Assembly (NCBI RefSeq): GCF_042477335.2
Contig: NC_091255.1
Span: forward strand, 26,514,501 to 26,578,500
Direction: 5' to 3'
DNA length: 64,000 nucleotides
Origin: Ovis canadensis
Lineage: Eukaryota; Chordata; Mammalia; Artiodactyla; Bovidae
Positions within the stretch are counted from its first letter, which is position 1. Each line of letters opens with the position of its first letter. Positions 48,601-52,368 of this stretch are shown here, piece after piece. The notes below the pieces were generated by a model. That model saw nothing but the letters and a program-made list of their open reading frames with translations, made no database searches and was not told the origin of the DNA. Position numbers and translations under genes: made by a program.

Positions 48601-49454
48601 TAAGAAAAGCCACAGGGAAGCCGTGGCTGAAGTAGCTGGCGTAAAATCACTTAGTGTGGATTTTTTGCCAGGCAGTTTACTCCTGGATTCCGTGTGCCTA
48701 AGTCACCTGAATTCATAGAGAAGATACATTCAGCATAGGTTAGGGGAGTGAGGAGAGTTTACATCTAGAGTCTCCTTTGGCTCCTTACTTCACAGTGATT
48801 GCAGTTAAAAATCACTGCCAAGATGTGTTGATATTTTATGGTGTGGGTCAGACAGTCGATAGCAGGATCCTTGTGTATTCCCTGGGAAACAGTCCTGCTG
48901 TTCCACAGGAAGTAATTTTATAATGGAGATGCCATCCATGTAGGAAACTCACGGTCTCTGTTTTAAGAGTGGAACCCTGGACCTGAAGCCTAAAACGTTA
49001 TTAAAGCTTTAACTTTTCCTTCTGCCTGGGGCATGTGGGGGTTAATGAACATATTGAACTGCATTATCTTTGACCAGTTGGCATTCCACAATGTTTTCTT
49101 TAATTAGGAAATTCGCTGCATTACCAATAACCTAGCATCTGTTTCCATTCTTTAGTTGTTGCTCACATGTGAATGACTCTTTACCTTAACATTTTAGGTG
49201 CAGTTTTTGTAAATGGAAAAGAAATGACTAATCAGTTGCCCGCAGTTACTTCTGGGTCCACTGTCACGTTTGACATTGAAGCTGTGACTCTAGGATCCAC
49301 CAATAATAACGAAGGCGGAAACTTCAAGCTTCGAGTGACTATTAGCTCAAATAACAGAGAAGTGGTGTTTGATTGGTTACTCGATCAGTCTTGTGGTTCT
49401 CTTTACTTTGGATGCTCATTTTTCTATCCTGGGTGGAAAGTGTTGGTGTTCTAG
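8887..49454 (+). CDS. CRLF3: CRLF3, cytokine receptor-like factor 3, complete CDS in 8 exons
   Basis: Joined coding exons: 8887-9003, 23690-23897, 26522-26609, 27732-27909, 29589-29811, 30716-30848, 48014-48126, 49198-49454. Together they give 438 codons and a TAG stop. Phases agree at every junction, and the product matches mammalian CRLF3 nearly residue for residue. Layout: an N-terminal helical, probably coiled-coil part (about residues 5-100); a fibronectin type III domain (about 175-272) ending in the cytokine-receptor-like motif WSPWS at 255-259; and a C-terminal SPRY-like part (about 290-438). There is no signal peptide or membrane segment, so the product is intracellular despite its name. 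From family knowledge, CRLF3 has been linked to cell-cycle control and to platelet and microtubule biology; the sequence itself shows no mechanism. Human CRLF3 has four extra N-terminal residues from an upstream ATG that is absent here. Six introns are GT-AG; intron 6 appears to be GC-AG. Confidence 0.96.
9111..10180. other. Start of CRLF3 intron 1, no repeat recognised
   Basis: Purine-rich, G-rich sequence falls off gradually from the CpG island, then becomes AT-rich. No exon, RNA gene or named repeat is seen. Confidence 0.5.
10185..10770 (-). mobile_element. Long CHR-type SINE, reversed, split by a Bov-A2
   Basis: The reversed CHR text (gttgcagcaagtgggggctg; ctctgcagcatgtgggattt) runs to 10498, is interrupted by the Bov-A2, and resumes as tgccaccgtggaagtcct at 10750. 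The order of insertion is therefore CHR first. Confidence 0.85.
10499..10749 (-). mobile_element. Bov-A2 SINE nested in a CHR SINE, 10-bp duplication
   Basis: Dimeric Bov-A2 with the usual linker gtgaaaagtgaaagtgaagt. It is flanked by tgccaccgtg at 10489-10498 and 10750-10759. Confidence 0.92.
10771..11096. other. Intron 1 unique sequence
   Basis: AT-rich, nothing recognised. Confidence 0.5.
11097..11315 (+). mobile_element. Bov-tA SINE
   Basis: Begins cttccctgatggctcagtgg, with the B-box-like ggttcgatccctgggttggg, then the Bov-A body, and ends gagtcggacacgactaagca followed by a short (CA) tail. Nearly complete. Confidence 0.92.
11696..11761. mobile_element. 66-bp mariner-derived MITE forming a near-perfect hairpin
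   Basis: Inverted ends ttgggctggccaaaaagttt and its near-complement near ctcgtcaacccaa surround a short loop. TA dinucleotides at 11694-11695 and 11762-11763 are the target duplication expected of mariner elements. The arms pair over 22 positions with three mismatches and one G-U. The arm sequence resembles the ruminant miR-2284/2285 family of microRNAs (from memory), so this copy could be a hairpin precursor. Confidence 0.82.
11770..12059. other. Intron 1 unique sequence
   Basis: Nothing recognised. Confidence 0.5.
12060..12620 (-). mobile_element. L1 LINE 3' UTR fragment, reversed
   Basis: Reads as the reverse of an old L1 3' region: aattgatgtataatttacag, then gtgcaaccatcaccacggtc, then tgctgggtcatgtggtaact. 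No coding part survives. Confidence 0.72.
12621..13936. other. Intron 1 sequence, no gene
   Basis: About 1.3 kb without an exon. 13015-13130 (tcattcattcaatgaatatg and on) looks like an old mammalian repeat. 13270-13520 and 13560-13860 show short open frames on both strands without any protein resemblance. Confidence 0.5.
13937..14272 (-). mobile_element. Long CHR-type SINE, reversed, with poly-T
   Basis: The poly-T is at 13939-13947 (reversed poly-A tail). The body reads ggctgtgatgggtctttatt and ends in a tRNA-like head with ttggcaggtggattctttac and gagccaccagggaagccc. Confidence 0.88.
14273..14822. other. Intron 1 sequence
   Basis: Nothing recognised apart from short poly-T tracts (14538-14546, 14775-14787). 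Confidence 0.5.
14823..15037 (+). mobile_element. Bov-tA SINE
   Basis: From gggctttccaggtggcgcag to the end gacatgactgagcatgcatg; head, B-box-like ggttcgatccctgggtcggg and Bov-A body are all present. Confidence 0.9.
15190..15822 (-). pseudogene. RPL13A: RPL13A processed pseudogene
   Basis: An intronless copy of the ribosomal protein L13a mRNA in CRLF3 intron 1, in antisense. It begins with a Met codon at 15822-15820 and reads [17 protein letters not shown], then [25 protein letters not shown] and HFRAP, all L13a landmarks. The frame breaks after about residue 90 (the match goes on in another frame: GIPPLY, then later the end [11 protein letters not shown] and a stop at 15208-15206). The span is 617 nt against 612 for the intact CDS, so there are net indels. 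Lack of introns shows it came through reverse-transcribed mRNA, probably by L1. It encodes no working protein. Confidence 0.9.
15830..16189. other. Intron 1 unique sequence
   Basis: Nothing recognised. Confidence 0.5.
16190..16403 (-). mobile_element. Bov-tA SINE, reversed
   Basis: Starts with a (TG) tail at about 16191-16203, then the reversed Bov-A body and tRNA-like head (ggaatcgaacccatgtactc), ending gagccacctgggaaatcc. Confidence 0.9.
16404..17165. other. Intron 1 sequence with an old repeat relic
   Basis: 16480-16680 (cactgttaacattttggtgt) resembles very old mammalian LINE text. The rest is AT-rich and unassigned. Confidence 0.45.
17170..17498 (-). mobile_element. Two consecutive CHR-type SINEs, both reversed
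   Basis: The first copy ends at about 17296 (gatcgaacccaggccctggc; cccagggaattccc). The second starts with an AT-rich tail at 17310 and ends at 17498 (ccagggatcaaaccccgggc). Two heads in the same direction show two separate insertions. Confidence 0.8.
17570..18060. mobile_element. MIR SINE (about 17570-17765) and L2 3' end (about 17955-18055)
   Basis: The MIR part has ccttgagacacttaactttcc, gcaatgaggataaggatagg and the end gcttaataaatgttagct. The L2 part has gaggtcaggatcatgcttta, then cctggcacatactaaagctc. Both are ancient and diverged. Confidence 0.65.
18180..18745. mobile_element. MaLR (MLT1-like) LTR relic
   Basis: Starts with ttgttgctacataataaact and continues with gtggcttaaaaggcagtcac and a GC-richer middle. 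This is the recognisable order of an old MLT1-type LTR. No internal part or intact ends are seen. Confidence 0.5.
18746..19945. other. Intron 1 sequence, a MIR then unique DNA
   Basis: 18840-19080 is MIR-like (gatgtgggcaagttcatctc; gggctgtaagtacctggtac) with a short (ATT)n tail. 19080-19945 is AT-rich with nothing recognised. Confidence 0.5.
19948..20070 (+). mobile_element. CHR-type SINE
   Basis: Reads gacttccctggcagtccagt, gtttgatccctggttgggga, and ends in an A-rich tail. Confidence 0.82.
20071..21010. other. Intron 1 sequence with a MIR
   Basis: 20105-20265 is MIR-like (aagcagcttggtgcactgga; acctctcacagttgttggga). The rest holds nothing I can name; no exon. Confidence 0.5.
21011..21220 (+). 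mobile_element. Bov-tA SINE
   Basis: gggcttctctagtggctcag at the head, ggttcaatccctggggtcag as B-box region, and the end agtcggacactactgagtga. Confidence 0.92.
21221..21654. other. Intron 1 unique sequence
   Basis: AT-rich, nothing recognised. Confidence 0.5.
21655..21973 (-). mobile_element. Long CHR-type SINE, reversed
   Basis: From the T-rich tail and ggggctgtgctgggtctcca to the head ttggtaggcggattctttac and gagccaccagggaaaccc. Confidence 0.88.
21974..22214. other. Intron 1 unique sequence
   Basis: AT-rich; nothing recognised. Confidence 0.5.
22215..22372 (+). mobile_element. BovB 3' end fragment
   Basis: gatggttagatagcatcact, then gtcatggggttgcaaagagt and the end acttagtggctgaacaacaa: the last 150 bp of BovB. 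Confidence 0.85.
22590..22775. mobile_element. MER5A-like hAT DNA transposon relic
   Basis: gtgtctcaaagcatgggctg at left and gttttagaattactgctctg at right match the two ends of the short MER5A element. The middle has gtggagccttgcc. Old and diverged; no clear duplication found. Confidence 0.5.
23085..23220 (-). mobile_element. CHR-type SINE, reversed
   Basis: ggcatgtgggatcttagttc, gggatcaaacccatgccccc, aaccactggactgtctggga. Confidence 0.85.
23330..23500 (+). mobile_element. MIR SINE
   Basis: Phrases taccaagtgcaggacataga, ataattatcctcatttgatg and gggcattgaggcatggcg follow the MIR core order. Confidence 0.6.
23690..23897 (+). CDS. CRLF3: CRLF3 coding exon 2 (residues 40-108)
   Basis: Acceptor tttcag at 23684-23689, donor gtggga from 23898. 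It encodes 69 residues beginning [10 protein letters not shown] plus the first base of a glycine codon. The segment is rich in heptad-like Leu/Ile and charged residues, consistent with a coiled coil. It ends in phase 1, which the next exon completes. Confidence 0.96.
23898..24399. other. Start of CRLF3 intron 2, no repeat recognised
   Basis: Unique sequence after exon 2; the exon 2 frame runs on into the intron to 24025 by chance. Confidence 0.5.
24400..25650. mobile_element. Old L2-type LINE relic with a younger L1 3' piece inside
   Basis: Scattered phrases (ctcatggcagcagtccagatggg region; gtatgttgagcttgagggg; ggtcctacctggagagggg) follow the order of L2 ORF2-region sequence as I remember it. 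25290-25390 (ataattgctggtatgtatat; cctcctgaacctccctccca) is a reversed L1_BT-like 3' end. The assignment of the L2 part is tentative. Confidence 0.45.
25651..26521. other. End of CRLF3 intron 2
   Basis: No exon or named repeat is seen up to the exon 3 acceptor. Confidence 0.5.
26522..26609 (+). CDS. CRLF3: CRLF3 coding exon 3 (residues 109-138)
   Basis: The acceptor is ttgtag ending at 26521 and the donor is gtgaga from 26610. The exon completes the split glycine codon, then encodes [16 protein letters not shown] and on to HIQLD, and ends with two bases of a serine codon. It links the helical part to the region before the FNIII domain. It differs from the human protein I know at a few positions (for example LAIRGG for IAMLGG), as expected between orders. 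Confidence 0.95.
26880..27062 (+). mobile_element. L1 LINE 3' end
   Basis: aagtcctgctgtacagcacg, gaatcactttgccatacagc, and the end ctgtacttcaattaaagaaa are typical of a ruminant L1 3' terminus. Confidence 0.78.
27205..27340 (+). mobile_element. CHR-type SINE
   Basis: ctggctgtgcagtggttagg, ggattcaaccccatgttggg, and an A-rich tail. Confidence 0.75.
27358..27700 (-). mobile_element. L1 3' fragment split by a Bov-tA SINE (27420-27635)
   Basis: The outer part reads attgaggtatagttgatttg to ggtatacagca, then after the SINE atacaacatagtgatatgca, one continuous reversed L1 tract. The SINE is a complete reversed Bov-tA ending gcttccagggaagccc. Exon 4 starts 32 bp beyond the end of this tract. Confidence 0.82.
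27732..27909 (+). CDS. CRLF3: CRLF3 coding exon 4 (residues 138-197)
   Basis: Acceptor cctcag ending at 27731, donor gtatgt from 27910. It completes the serine codon and encodes 59 residues, [10 protein letters not shown] to GGIIVRWCK, ending in phase 0. The last part, from about residue 176, opens the fibronectin type III domain with the first beta strands (PGGIIVRW). Confidence 0.96.
27910..28739. other. Start of CRLF3 intron 4
   Basis: AT-rich unique sequence, nothing recognised. Confidence 0.5.
28740..29110 (-). mobile_element. Old L1 3' UTR fragment, reversed
   Basis: cttcaccagcacttggcatt, cttactcatgtcttctgtgc, tacaaagtcctttatatatt: the order of old L1 3' UTR text on the reverse strand. 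Confidence 0.65.
29245..29405 (+). mobile_element. CHR-type SINE
   Basis: gggacttctggcagtccagt, gattcagtccttgatcggga, tcagtgcagcaaaaaaataa. Confidence 0.8.
29589..29811 (+). CDS. CRLF3: CRLF3 coding exon 5, FNIII domain with WSPWS (residues 198-272)
   Basis: Acceptor ccccag ending at 29588, donor gtatgc from 29812. It encodes 74 residues starting [10 protein letters not shown] plus the first base of a Glu codon. It holds most of the fibronectin type III fold: the YRLQFRK strand, the [10 protein letters not shown] strand, and the WSPWS motif at residues 255-259. That motif is the class I cytokine receptor WSxWS signature and gives the family its name, though no membrane anchor is present. Confidence 0.97.
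30020..30230 (+). mobile_element. Bov-tA SINE in CRLF3 intron 5
   Basis: Head ataggctaaacaggtggttc, B-box-like ggttcaattcctgagttggg, end gactcgactgagcatgcatg. Confidence 0.9.
30716..30848 (+). CDS. CRLF3: CRLF3 coding exon 6 (residues 272-316)
   Basis: Acceptor aaaaag ending at 30715. It completes the Glu codon, encodes [10 protein letters not shown] to FCGQTLTF (43 residues), and ends with AG of an arginine codon. The reading frame and the next exon (A|GTT GAA ACT) force the boundary after AG at 30848, so the donor reads gcaagt, a GC rather than GT donor. The exon begins the SPRY-like C-terminal part. Confidence 0.94.
30849..30860 (+). promoter_or_regulatory. CRLF3: GC donor splice site of CRLF3 intron 6
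   Basis: The donor reads TTCAG|gcaagt. Frame, protein match and the exon 7 acceptor leave no GT alternative. Apart from the C at +2 it fits the strong consensus typical of natural GC-AG introns. Confidence 0.85.
30930..31110 (+). mobile_element. MIR SINE relic
   Basis: accttggagcaatttcctta, cttttctcatatgtagtcat, gagataatgtatataaaatg follow the MIR order. Confidence 0.55.
31111..31524. other. Intron 6 unique sequence
   Basis: Nothing recognised. Confidence 0.5.
31525..31704 (-). mobile_element. CHR-type SINE, reversed
   Basis: Poly-T at 31530-31544, ggttgctcaacagcatgtgg, gggatcaaacccacgtcctc, gaccaccagggaagtccc. Confidence 0.88.
31705..32239. other. Intron 6 unique sequence
   Basis: Nothing recognised. 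Confidence 0.5.
32240..32405 (+). mobile_element. MIR SINE, well preserved
   Basis: gccaggtgctattctaagca, ttttatggatgaagatactg, gctgggacttgaacccagtc. The order and density of matches make this the clearest MIR of the window. Confidence 0.82.
32424..32620 (+). mobile_element. Bov-tA SINE
   Basis: cttgggcttccctgtggcag, gatccctgggttgtgaagat, gagtcggacacgacttagca. Confidence 0.9.
32621..33969. other. Intron 6 sequence, 1.3 kb, no gene
   Basis: Mixed sequence with a G-rich patch at 33144-33178. No exon, RNA gene or named repeat recognised. Confidence 0.5.
33970..34166 (+). mobile_element. Bov-tA SINE
   Basis: ggcatcccaggtgactcagt, gatccctgggtcaggaagat, gagtgacaaagagttggata. Confidence 0.88.
34396..34512 (+). 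mobile_element. CHR-type SINE
   Basis: gggcttccctggcagtccag, gcttccactgcagggggctc, gattggggaactaagatccc. Confidence 0.85.
34676..34885 (+). mobile_element. L1_BT-like LINE 3' end with poly-A
   Basis: A G-rich run at 34733-34766, then gattcatgttgatgtatggc and the end ctccaattaaataaataaat. This is the forward version of the 3' ends found reversed at 25.3, 41.7 and 53.4 kb. Confidence 0.85.
34886..35264. other. Intron 6 unique sequence
   Basis: Possible MIR scrap at 34940-35045 (ctcttaaccactgtgctacc); otherwise nothing. Confidence 0.45.
35265..35645. mobile_element. MaLR (MLT1-like) LTR relic
   Basis: ttattgttgtgtaacaagcc, then tatttagctcaggaaactgc and ggtcacagagtccagatccc; same type of element as at 18.2 kb. 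Confidence 0.5.
35670..35905 (-). mobile_element. Two consecutive reversed CHR-type SINEs
   Basis: First head ends at about 35790 (ccagggatcaaacctgtgcc; actgccagggagagcc), second at 35903 (gaccaccaggggaagtccc), both truncated. Confidence 0.72.
35906..36867. other. Intron 6 sequence, no gene
   Basis: AT-rich; poly-A at 36159-36171. Nothing recognised. Confidence 0.5.
36868..37000 (+). mobile_element. CHR-type SINE
   Basis: aacttccctggtggtgcagt, gtttgatccctggtcagggg, and an A-rich tail. Confidence 0.88.
37300..37525. mobile_element. MIR (about 37300-37410, +) followed by a reversed CHR SINE (37412-37522)
   Basis: The MIR part has tagatgaggaaactgaggtg and ccacctgcctgaggttgtac. The CHR part has gggatcttaaccagggaggg and gaccccc at its head. 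Confidence 0.7.
37540..38860. mobile_element. Old L2-type LINE relic, cut by two ruminant SINEs
   Basis: 37610-38130 and 38510-38860 follow the order of L2 ORF2-region text as I know it (gcagatgaatgaggtgatct; ggttaggaggctggagaggg; gtggtgtccttgaagccaag; atcaaatgctgctgac). A reversed CHR SINE at 38140-38275 and a reversed Bov-tA at 38290-38500 split it. Confidence 0.5.
38140..38500 (-). mobile_element. CHR SINE (38140-38275) and Bov-tA SINE (38290-38500), both reversed
   Basis: CHR head: gactgccagggaagtcc. Bov-tA: tagtcgctaagtcatgtcct through gaattgaacccaggtcttct to actgagctacgaggaaagc. Confidence 0.87.
38862..39010 (-). mobile_element. (TTTA)n tract and reversed L1_BT-like 3' end
   Basis: Tandem ttta at 38864-38891, then ttacatgcgttcccaaacat and ccccctcccacctccctccc: the poly-A tail and end of a reversed L1. 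Confidence 0.7.
39365..39730 (-). mobile_element. Partial Bov-tA (to about 39565) and CHR SINE (39605-39730), both reversed
   Basis: Bov-A text aatactggagtgggttgcca with gggatcaaacccagggcttc. Then a CHR head with cctgtgggatcttagttcct and accactggaccacaaggga. Confidence 0.78.
39770..40430 (-). mobile_element. L1 LINE ORF2 fragment, reversed
   Basis: The + strand reads as the complement of the L1 reverse transcriptase region: gataccctctatcaggttaa, gaggatttttatgtcccttc, tttggtagaattcaccagtg. Many stops; non-functional. Confidence 0.8.
40431..41304. other. Intron 6 sequence, no gene
   Basis: AT-rich with poly-T at 40527-40540; nothing recognised. Confidence 0.5.
41305..41430 (+). mobile_element. 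CHR-type SINE, diverged
   Basis: aatccctgaaagtccggtgg, ggattcattgcctggctggg, aagatcctgcaagccgtg. Confidence 0.72.
41685..41885 (-). mobile_element. L1_BT-like 3' end, reversed
   Basis: aattggaggataattggttt, catcatgagtcagccatagt, cctccctcttgaacctccct, agcaccaggttgagcttcct. Confidence 0.85.
41886..42355. other. Intron 6 unique sequence
   Basis: Nothing recognised; 41980-42300 has the look of an old LTR but I cannot place it. Confidence 0.45.
42356..42655 (+). repeat. Compound (CA)n repeat that grew inside a SINE, seven copies of an agaaggacac unit
   Basis: The left part (ttgcaggagatgcaggttcaatccctgacttgggaggatccc) is a Bov-tA head. Where the SINE should go on, CA runs of various length alternate with a cccagaaggacac block found seven times (near 42403, 42448, 42479, 42533, 42565, 42604, 42636). 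Some units also carry atacacacacacatat. Long open frames here (His-Thr or Cys-Val rich) are low-complexity artefacts. Confidence 0.9.
42656..43020. other. Intron 6 unique sequence
   Basis: Nothing recognised. Confidence 0.5.
43042..43086. repeat. (CT)n and (TA)n microsatellite
   Basis: ctctctctctatatatatat followed by interrupted ta units. Confidence 0.85.
43125..43292 (-). mobile_element. CHR-type SINE, reversed
   Basis: gttggctgtggcaggtctta, agtttcctgaccagggactg, gaccaccaaggaagtccc. Confidence 0.85.
43310..44590 (-). mobile_element. Old L1 3' UTR and ORF2 end, split by two long CHR SINEs (43612-44150)
   Basis: The left part (gattcacagaagaattgcaa; acgattatctaacctatagag) resumes after the SINEs as gttaatctggaacagtttct and agtaatgttgtgttcttctc. 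It then becomes L1 3' text (gagtgggattgctggatcat) and ORF2 text (acagtgctagtactttattt). The two CHR SINEs (heads at about 43843 and 44145) sit one after the other, with ccctttagtct and tctttagcgt on the outer sides as a possible duplication. Confidence 0.68.
44591..45070 (-). mobile_element. Solo LTR of an endogenous retrovirus, 480 bp, nested in an L1
   Basis: Begins TGACCC and ends TTGACA (the TG...CA rule). The flanks gaaatgt (44584-44590) and gaaatat (45071-45077) are a target duplication with one change. The L1 ORF2 text reads on across the gap when the LTR is removed. On the - strand an ATAAAA lies near the 3' end, so the LTR is probably in that direction. It looks like a ruminant class II-type LTR from memory. 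No internal viral genes remain; recombination between two LTRs explains a solo copy. Confidence 0.85.
45078..46430 (-). mobile_element. L1 LINE ORF2 fragment, reversed, with a CHR SINE at 45640-45805
   Basis: The complement of L1 ORF2: ggtagaattcgccagtgagg, cctatttcttctaaattgtc, gtatcagttgtaatgtctcc, tgttctatccactgttgaag. The - strand frame near 46410-46285 reads [10 protein letters not shown], a landmark of the L1 endonuclease domain. A reversed CHR SINE (gggatcgagcccatgtcccc) lies inside. Many stops. Confidence 0.85.
46431..47590. other. Intron 6 sequence, no gene recognised
   Basis: The GC-richer part at 46440-46900 has open frames on both strands, the longest on the - strand being a continuation of the L1 frame. 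I see no known protein. It may be the 5' end of the neighbouring L1 or an old LTR; I cannot decide. Confidence 0.4.
47600..47890 (+). mobile_element. MIR SINE with an insertion
   Basis: gtggactctgaagtcagaac, tagctccaccactcagctca, then gtataaactgggtatgataa and agaacaggacctgg. The order is MIR, with a T-rich stretch in the middle. Confidence 0.65.
48014..48126 (+). CDS. CRLF3: CRLF3 coding exon 7 (residues 316-354)
   Basis: Acceptor tgacag ending at 48013, donor gtaagg from 48127. It completes Arg316, encodes [10 protein letters not shown] to AVCISTN (37 residues), and ends with the first base of a glycine codon. The segment is part of the SPRY-like domain. It lies 17.2 kb from exon 6. Confidence 0.96.
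48255..48365 (+). mobile_element. MIR SINE fragment
   Basis: accaggcattattctctacc, ccttatttaatctttaacac, catccattttgtagttgatg. Confidence 0.6.
48366..48600 (+). mobile_element. Bov-tA SINE in CRLF3 intron 7
   Basis: gggcttcctaggtggctcag, ggttcgatccctgggttggg, ggaagttccatggacagagg, ending in a CA-rich tail. Confidence 0.92.
48601..49197. other. Rest of CRLF3 intron 7
   Basis: Unique sequence; nothing recognised. Confidence 0.5.
49198..49454 (+). CDS. CRLF3: CRLF3 coding exon 8, C-terminus and stop
   Basis: Acceptor ttttag ending at 49197. It completes the glycine codon and encodes [10 protein letters not shown] through PGWKVLVF, followed by TAG at 49452-49454. The end [20 protein letters not shown] is typical of the CRLF3 C-terminus and forms the last strands of the SPRY-like domain. 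All 84 remaining residues are intact. Confidence 0.97.
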
Positions 49455-50650
49455 GTTGGCCGATGATTGGCTTTGGGTGTGCGGGGGTTTCATGTAGCTT
49501 TCCTCTCAGCCCAGTTGTCATTGGTTTAAAAAATGGTTAGATTCATCTCGCAGTTAAACCATTGGAAACAGAAATTATTTACGGGATTTCTTTTGGACCA
49601 TCTCAGCAATAAGAGGCGTGAATATGGTGGACGAAACTGTTGCAATGCAGTAAATTTTATTTTTTAGCATAGTGTTAATTGGAATATGACATCACAATAA
49701 AAATCAAATTGGGTTTTAATGTATGAGGAGATACAGAAAGCCCTATGAACCTTTCCGCTGTACTTCTAAAGTTGGTTGTAAGAACAGAAAAATGCAACAT
49801 AGCATCATTTTTTATTAAGTCTCTATCTTGTAAAGATCCAAGGCCATTTAAGACTTTAGAATGAAAAGCCAGGACTAGACCAGGCAGAATATGCTATAAT
49901 GCATGCTGTAACAGACACTCCCTTGTGTTCTCCACAGGAGTGTTGAATATGCTCTTCATCTTCAGGGATTTGTAAGCAGTATTGAATTTTATCTCATGTT
50001 CAGTAATCTTTAAGTCCCCAAAGTGTGACAAGTTTTAAAAATTACTGAGCAAATGTCTACAACAGGCAAAGTGTTTTCTTTTGTTCTTTCCTTGCAGTTC
50101 CATTCCCAGTTAGGTTTGAGGGGTTTTACAGGGTAAAACTACTTACGGAAGTAGTATGCACAGCAGTGTTATTAATAGCTATGTCCCATGTATGAAATAT
50201 GCACCGGTGCATATCCAGCCTCAGTGACTTGCATGTCGCTCTTGGTAGGGTCTGAGTTGCAGTCCAGTTCATGAATGGTCTTTTAGTGGACCAAACAAGT
50301 GTAGGCTAAATACTTGACCTATTTTTTGGGAAACAAATTTGTTTAAAATATTTATTTGAAGGACTTGGATGTAAACATGATTATCTTAACTTGCTATTTA
50401 CCAGCCTAAGATCTTTTCTCTTTAATGTGAATTTTTTTTTCCATTTTTAAGAGTAGAAAAGTGGAAAAGCAAGTTTGATATTTTTGTAAGATAATTTATT
50501 GGGGGATTCCAGTTCCCTATTAGACAATCATGACCTTTTCCCATTGCCTTTTTATATATAAGTAAGCTGTTTTTCACTTGTTTAGTGATTAAGAAGATGT
50601 GCTAGAATGTAGATGCCTCGTCTGACTATCTGAAACAAAAATAAAAAAGT
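49455..50650 (+). other. CRLF3: CRLF3 3' UTR (probable extent)
   Basis: This is AT-rich, SINE-free sequence after the CRLF3 stop. A first AATAAA lies near 49697-49702 and a second near 50639-50644, just before a GT-rich stretch that could serve as the downstream element. The distal site would give about 1.2 kb of 3' UTR, similar to what I know of mammalian CRLF3 mRNA. Which site is used cannot be told from the sequence. Confidence 0.5.
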
Positions 50651-50740
50651 AAAAGGTATGTGTGTGTATTTTTTTTCTTTCATGAGATTTAATTCATTCA
50701 GATTTAATCTTTTAAGTGGAGGGAGAAAAGTCATCTTCAC

Positions 50741-50800
50741 TTTTAAGTGTGTGTGTGTGTGTATATATGTATATATATATATACATATATATATATGGTA
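50741..50800. repeat. (GT)n-(TA)n microsatellite just past the CRLF3 3' UTR
   Basis: gtgtgtgtgtgtgtatatat followed by further ta units and atacatatat. Confidence 0.88.
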
Positions 50801-50954
50801 ATAAATAAGTCATGTACACATATATAACATATATATTGGCAAGACTGTACTCCTTCCAGAGGGTCTAGGGGAGAATCCTTGGAGCTTCTGGTGGCCACAG
50901 GCATTGTAACTCCAGTCTCTGTCTTCCCATGGCCTTCTCCCTTGGGCTTTTCTT

Positions 50955-51075
50955 TTTTTTCCAACTGCCCTGTGAGGCTTGCAGGATCTTAGTACCCTGA
51001 CCAGGGATTGAACCCAGGCCCATGGCAGTGAAAGCACCAAGTCCTAACCACTGGATCTCGAGGGAATTCCCTCCT
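50955..51075 (-). mobile_element. CHR-type SINE, reversed
   Basis: gcaggatcttagtaccctga, gggattgaacccaggcccat, aaccactggatctcgaggga. Confidence 0.82.
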
Positions 51076-52171
51076 TTTGTCTCTTCTAAGGACATTTGTC
51101 TTGGATTTAGTACCCATTCAAATAATCCAGGATGATCTCATCTCCAAGTCTTTAATTGACTTATAGCTGCAAAGACCCTTTTTCCAAATAAAATTGCTGC
51201 CACAGGTTCTGGCGCAGACGTGTCTTTCTGTGGGCCACCGCCATTCAACACGGATGATGGGGTCTGGCCGAGTGGTTGTTGGCCGTCAGTCTGTCTTGCT
51301 AGGCTGCCCCTTGCCTGGTCCCTTGGCTGCAGAGAGCAGGTTTTTGTTGGCGCTTTTTTGTCGACATTTCCGTGTTGCCGGCGTCTTTTGCCCCCAGGTA
51401 TGGGATACCCAAGACGAAAACCTTAAGAATGCACAGTGTGGAGCTCCTTGAGTTTTAGGTACCTTGGTCGTCTGTCAGTCTTAAGTTTGTTTCATTATAT
51501 TTTTTCCCATAGTTTTTAGTTTTTCTCAGCTGGAGGAGTGGGAAAATGATGCTACTCCATCTTCTCAGAAGCATAAATTCTGAAGCTATAAGATTTTAAT
51601 ATCAAAACAAAAATAAAAGAGTAAGTAGGGATGAAGGGCAAATGCATCTCTTCGGAGGGCTTTCCCTGTAGAGGGGAGCAGAGTAAGCATCTAGCTCCTC
51701 GGTTAAATATGAAAGATTTAGTTCAAGAAGTGAAATTTATTCAGTTATTGACAACAAACTATTGTGACAACTGTTGACAGTAACGCACTCACTGAGGTAT
51801 CTCCTAAACCGGTTCAGAACTTTCCACACGTGTATGAATCAGCCAGTGCCAGAACGGACAGTTTGTTCAGCTCCGATCAGTGTCCTGTGTCTTTCTCTCT
51901 CTTGGATTATTCCTTAACCTTAGTGGAGCACTTCCTCCATTTGCTGAGAAAGGGTGCCCAAGAGGTAAATTTTTTGAGATAGAAAGCTGAAAATCTCTTT
52001 ATTCAATCCTCCCTTTGACTGTGACTCATTAAGAATTCTAGGTTGGTGACCCTTCCCTCTCAGCATTTGAGTGCACTGTTCGGTGGTCTCCCGGGAAAAC
52101 TAATGCCCTTCTGGTGCCTGTTCATTTGCATGCTGTATGTTTTTCCTCTTTGGAAGACTGTAGTATCTTCT
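51076..52171. other. Intergenic sequence between CRLF3 and SUZ12
   Basis: 51180-51590 is GC-richer (ggcgcttttttgtcgacatt; gatgctactccatcttctca) and looks like part of an old L1 or other repeat, not placed with confidence. The rest is unique and non-coding. Confidence 0.45.
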
Positions 52172-52179
52172 CTCTATTG

Positions 52180-52360
52180 CGGCGGTCCCCTACCTTTTTG
52201 GCATCAGGGACTGGTTTCATGGTAAGACAGTTTTTCGCGGACTGTCAGGGGCAGTGGTTTTGGGATGATTCAAGCACGTTATATTTTTTGTGCACTTTAT
52301 TATTCCACAAGCTGCACCTCAGATCATCATGTATCAGATCCCAGAGGCTGGGGACCACTG
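52180..52360. mobile_element. 181-bp non-autonomous hAT DNA transposon with 8-bp target duplication
   Basis: Left end cggcggtcccctaccttttt and right end ctggggaccactg form terminal inverted repeats (cagtggtcccc type). The flanks ctctattg (52172-52179) and ctttgttg (52361-52368) agree at six of eight positions, the 8-bp duplication typical of hAT elements. The body (catcagggactggtttcatg; tgcactttattattccac) belongs to a mammalian hAT family. It is internally deleted, with no transposase. Confidence 0.8.
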
Positions 52361-52368
52361 CTTTGTTG

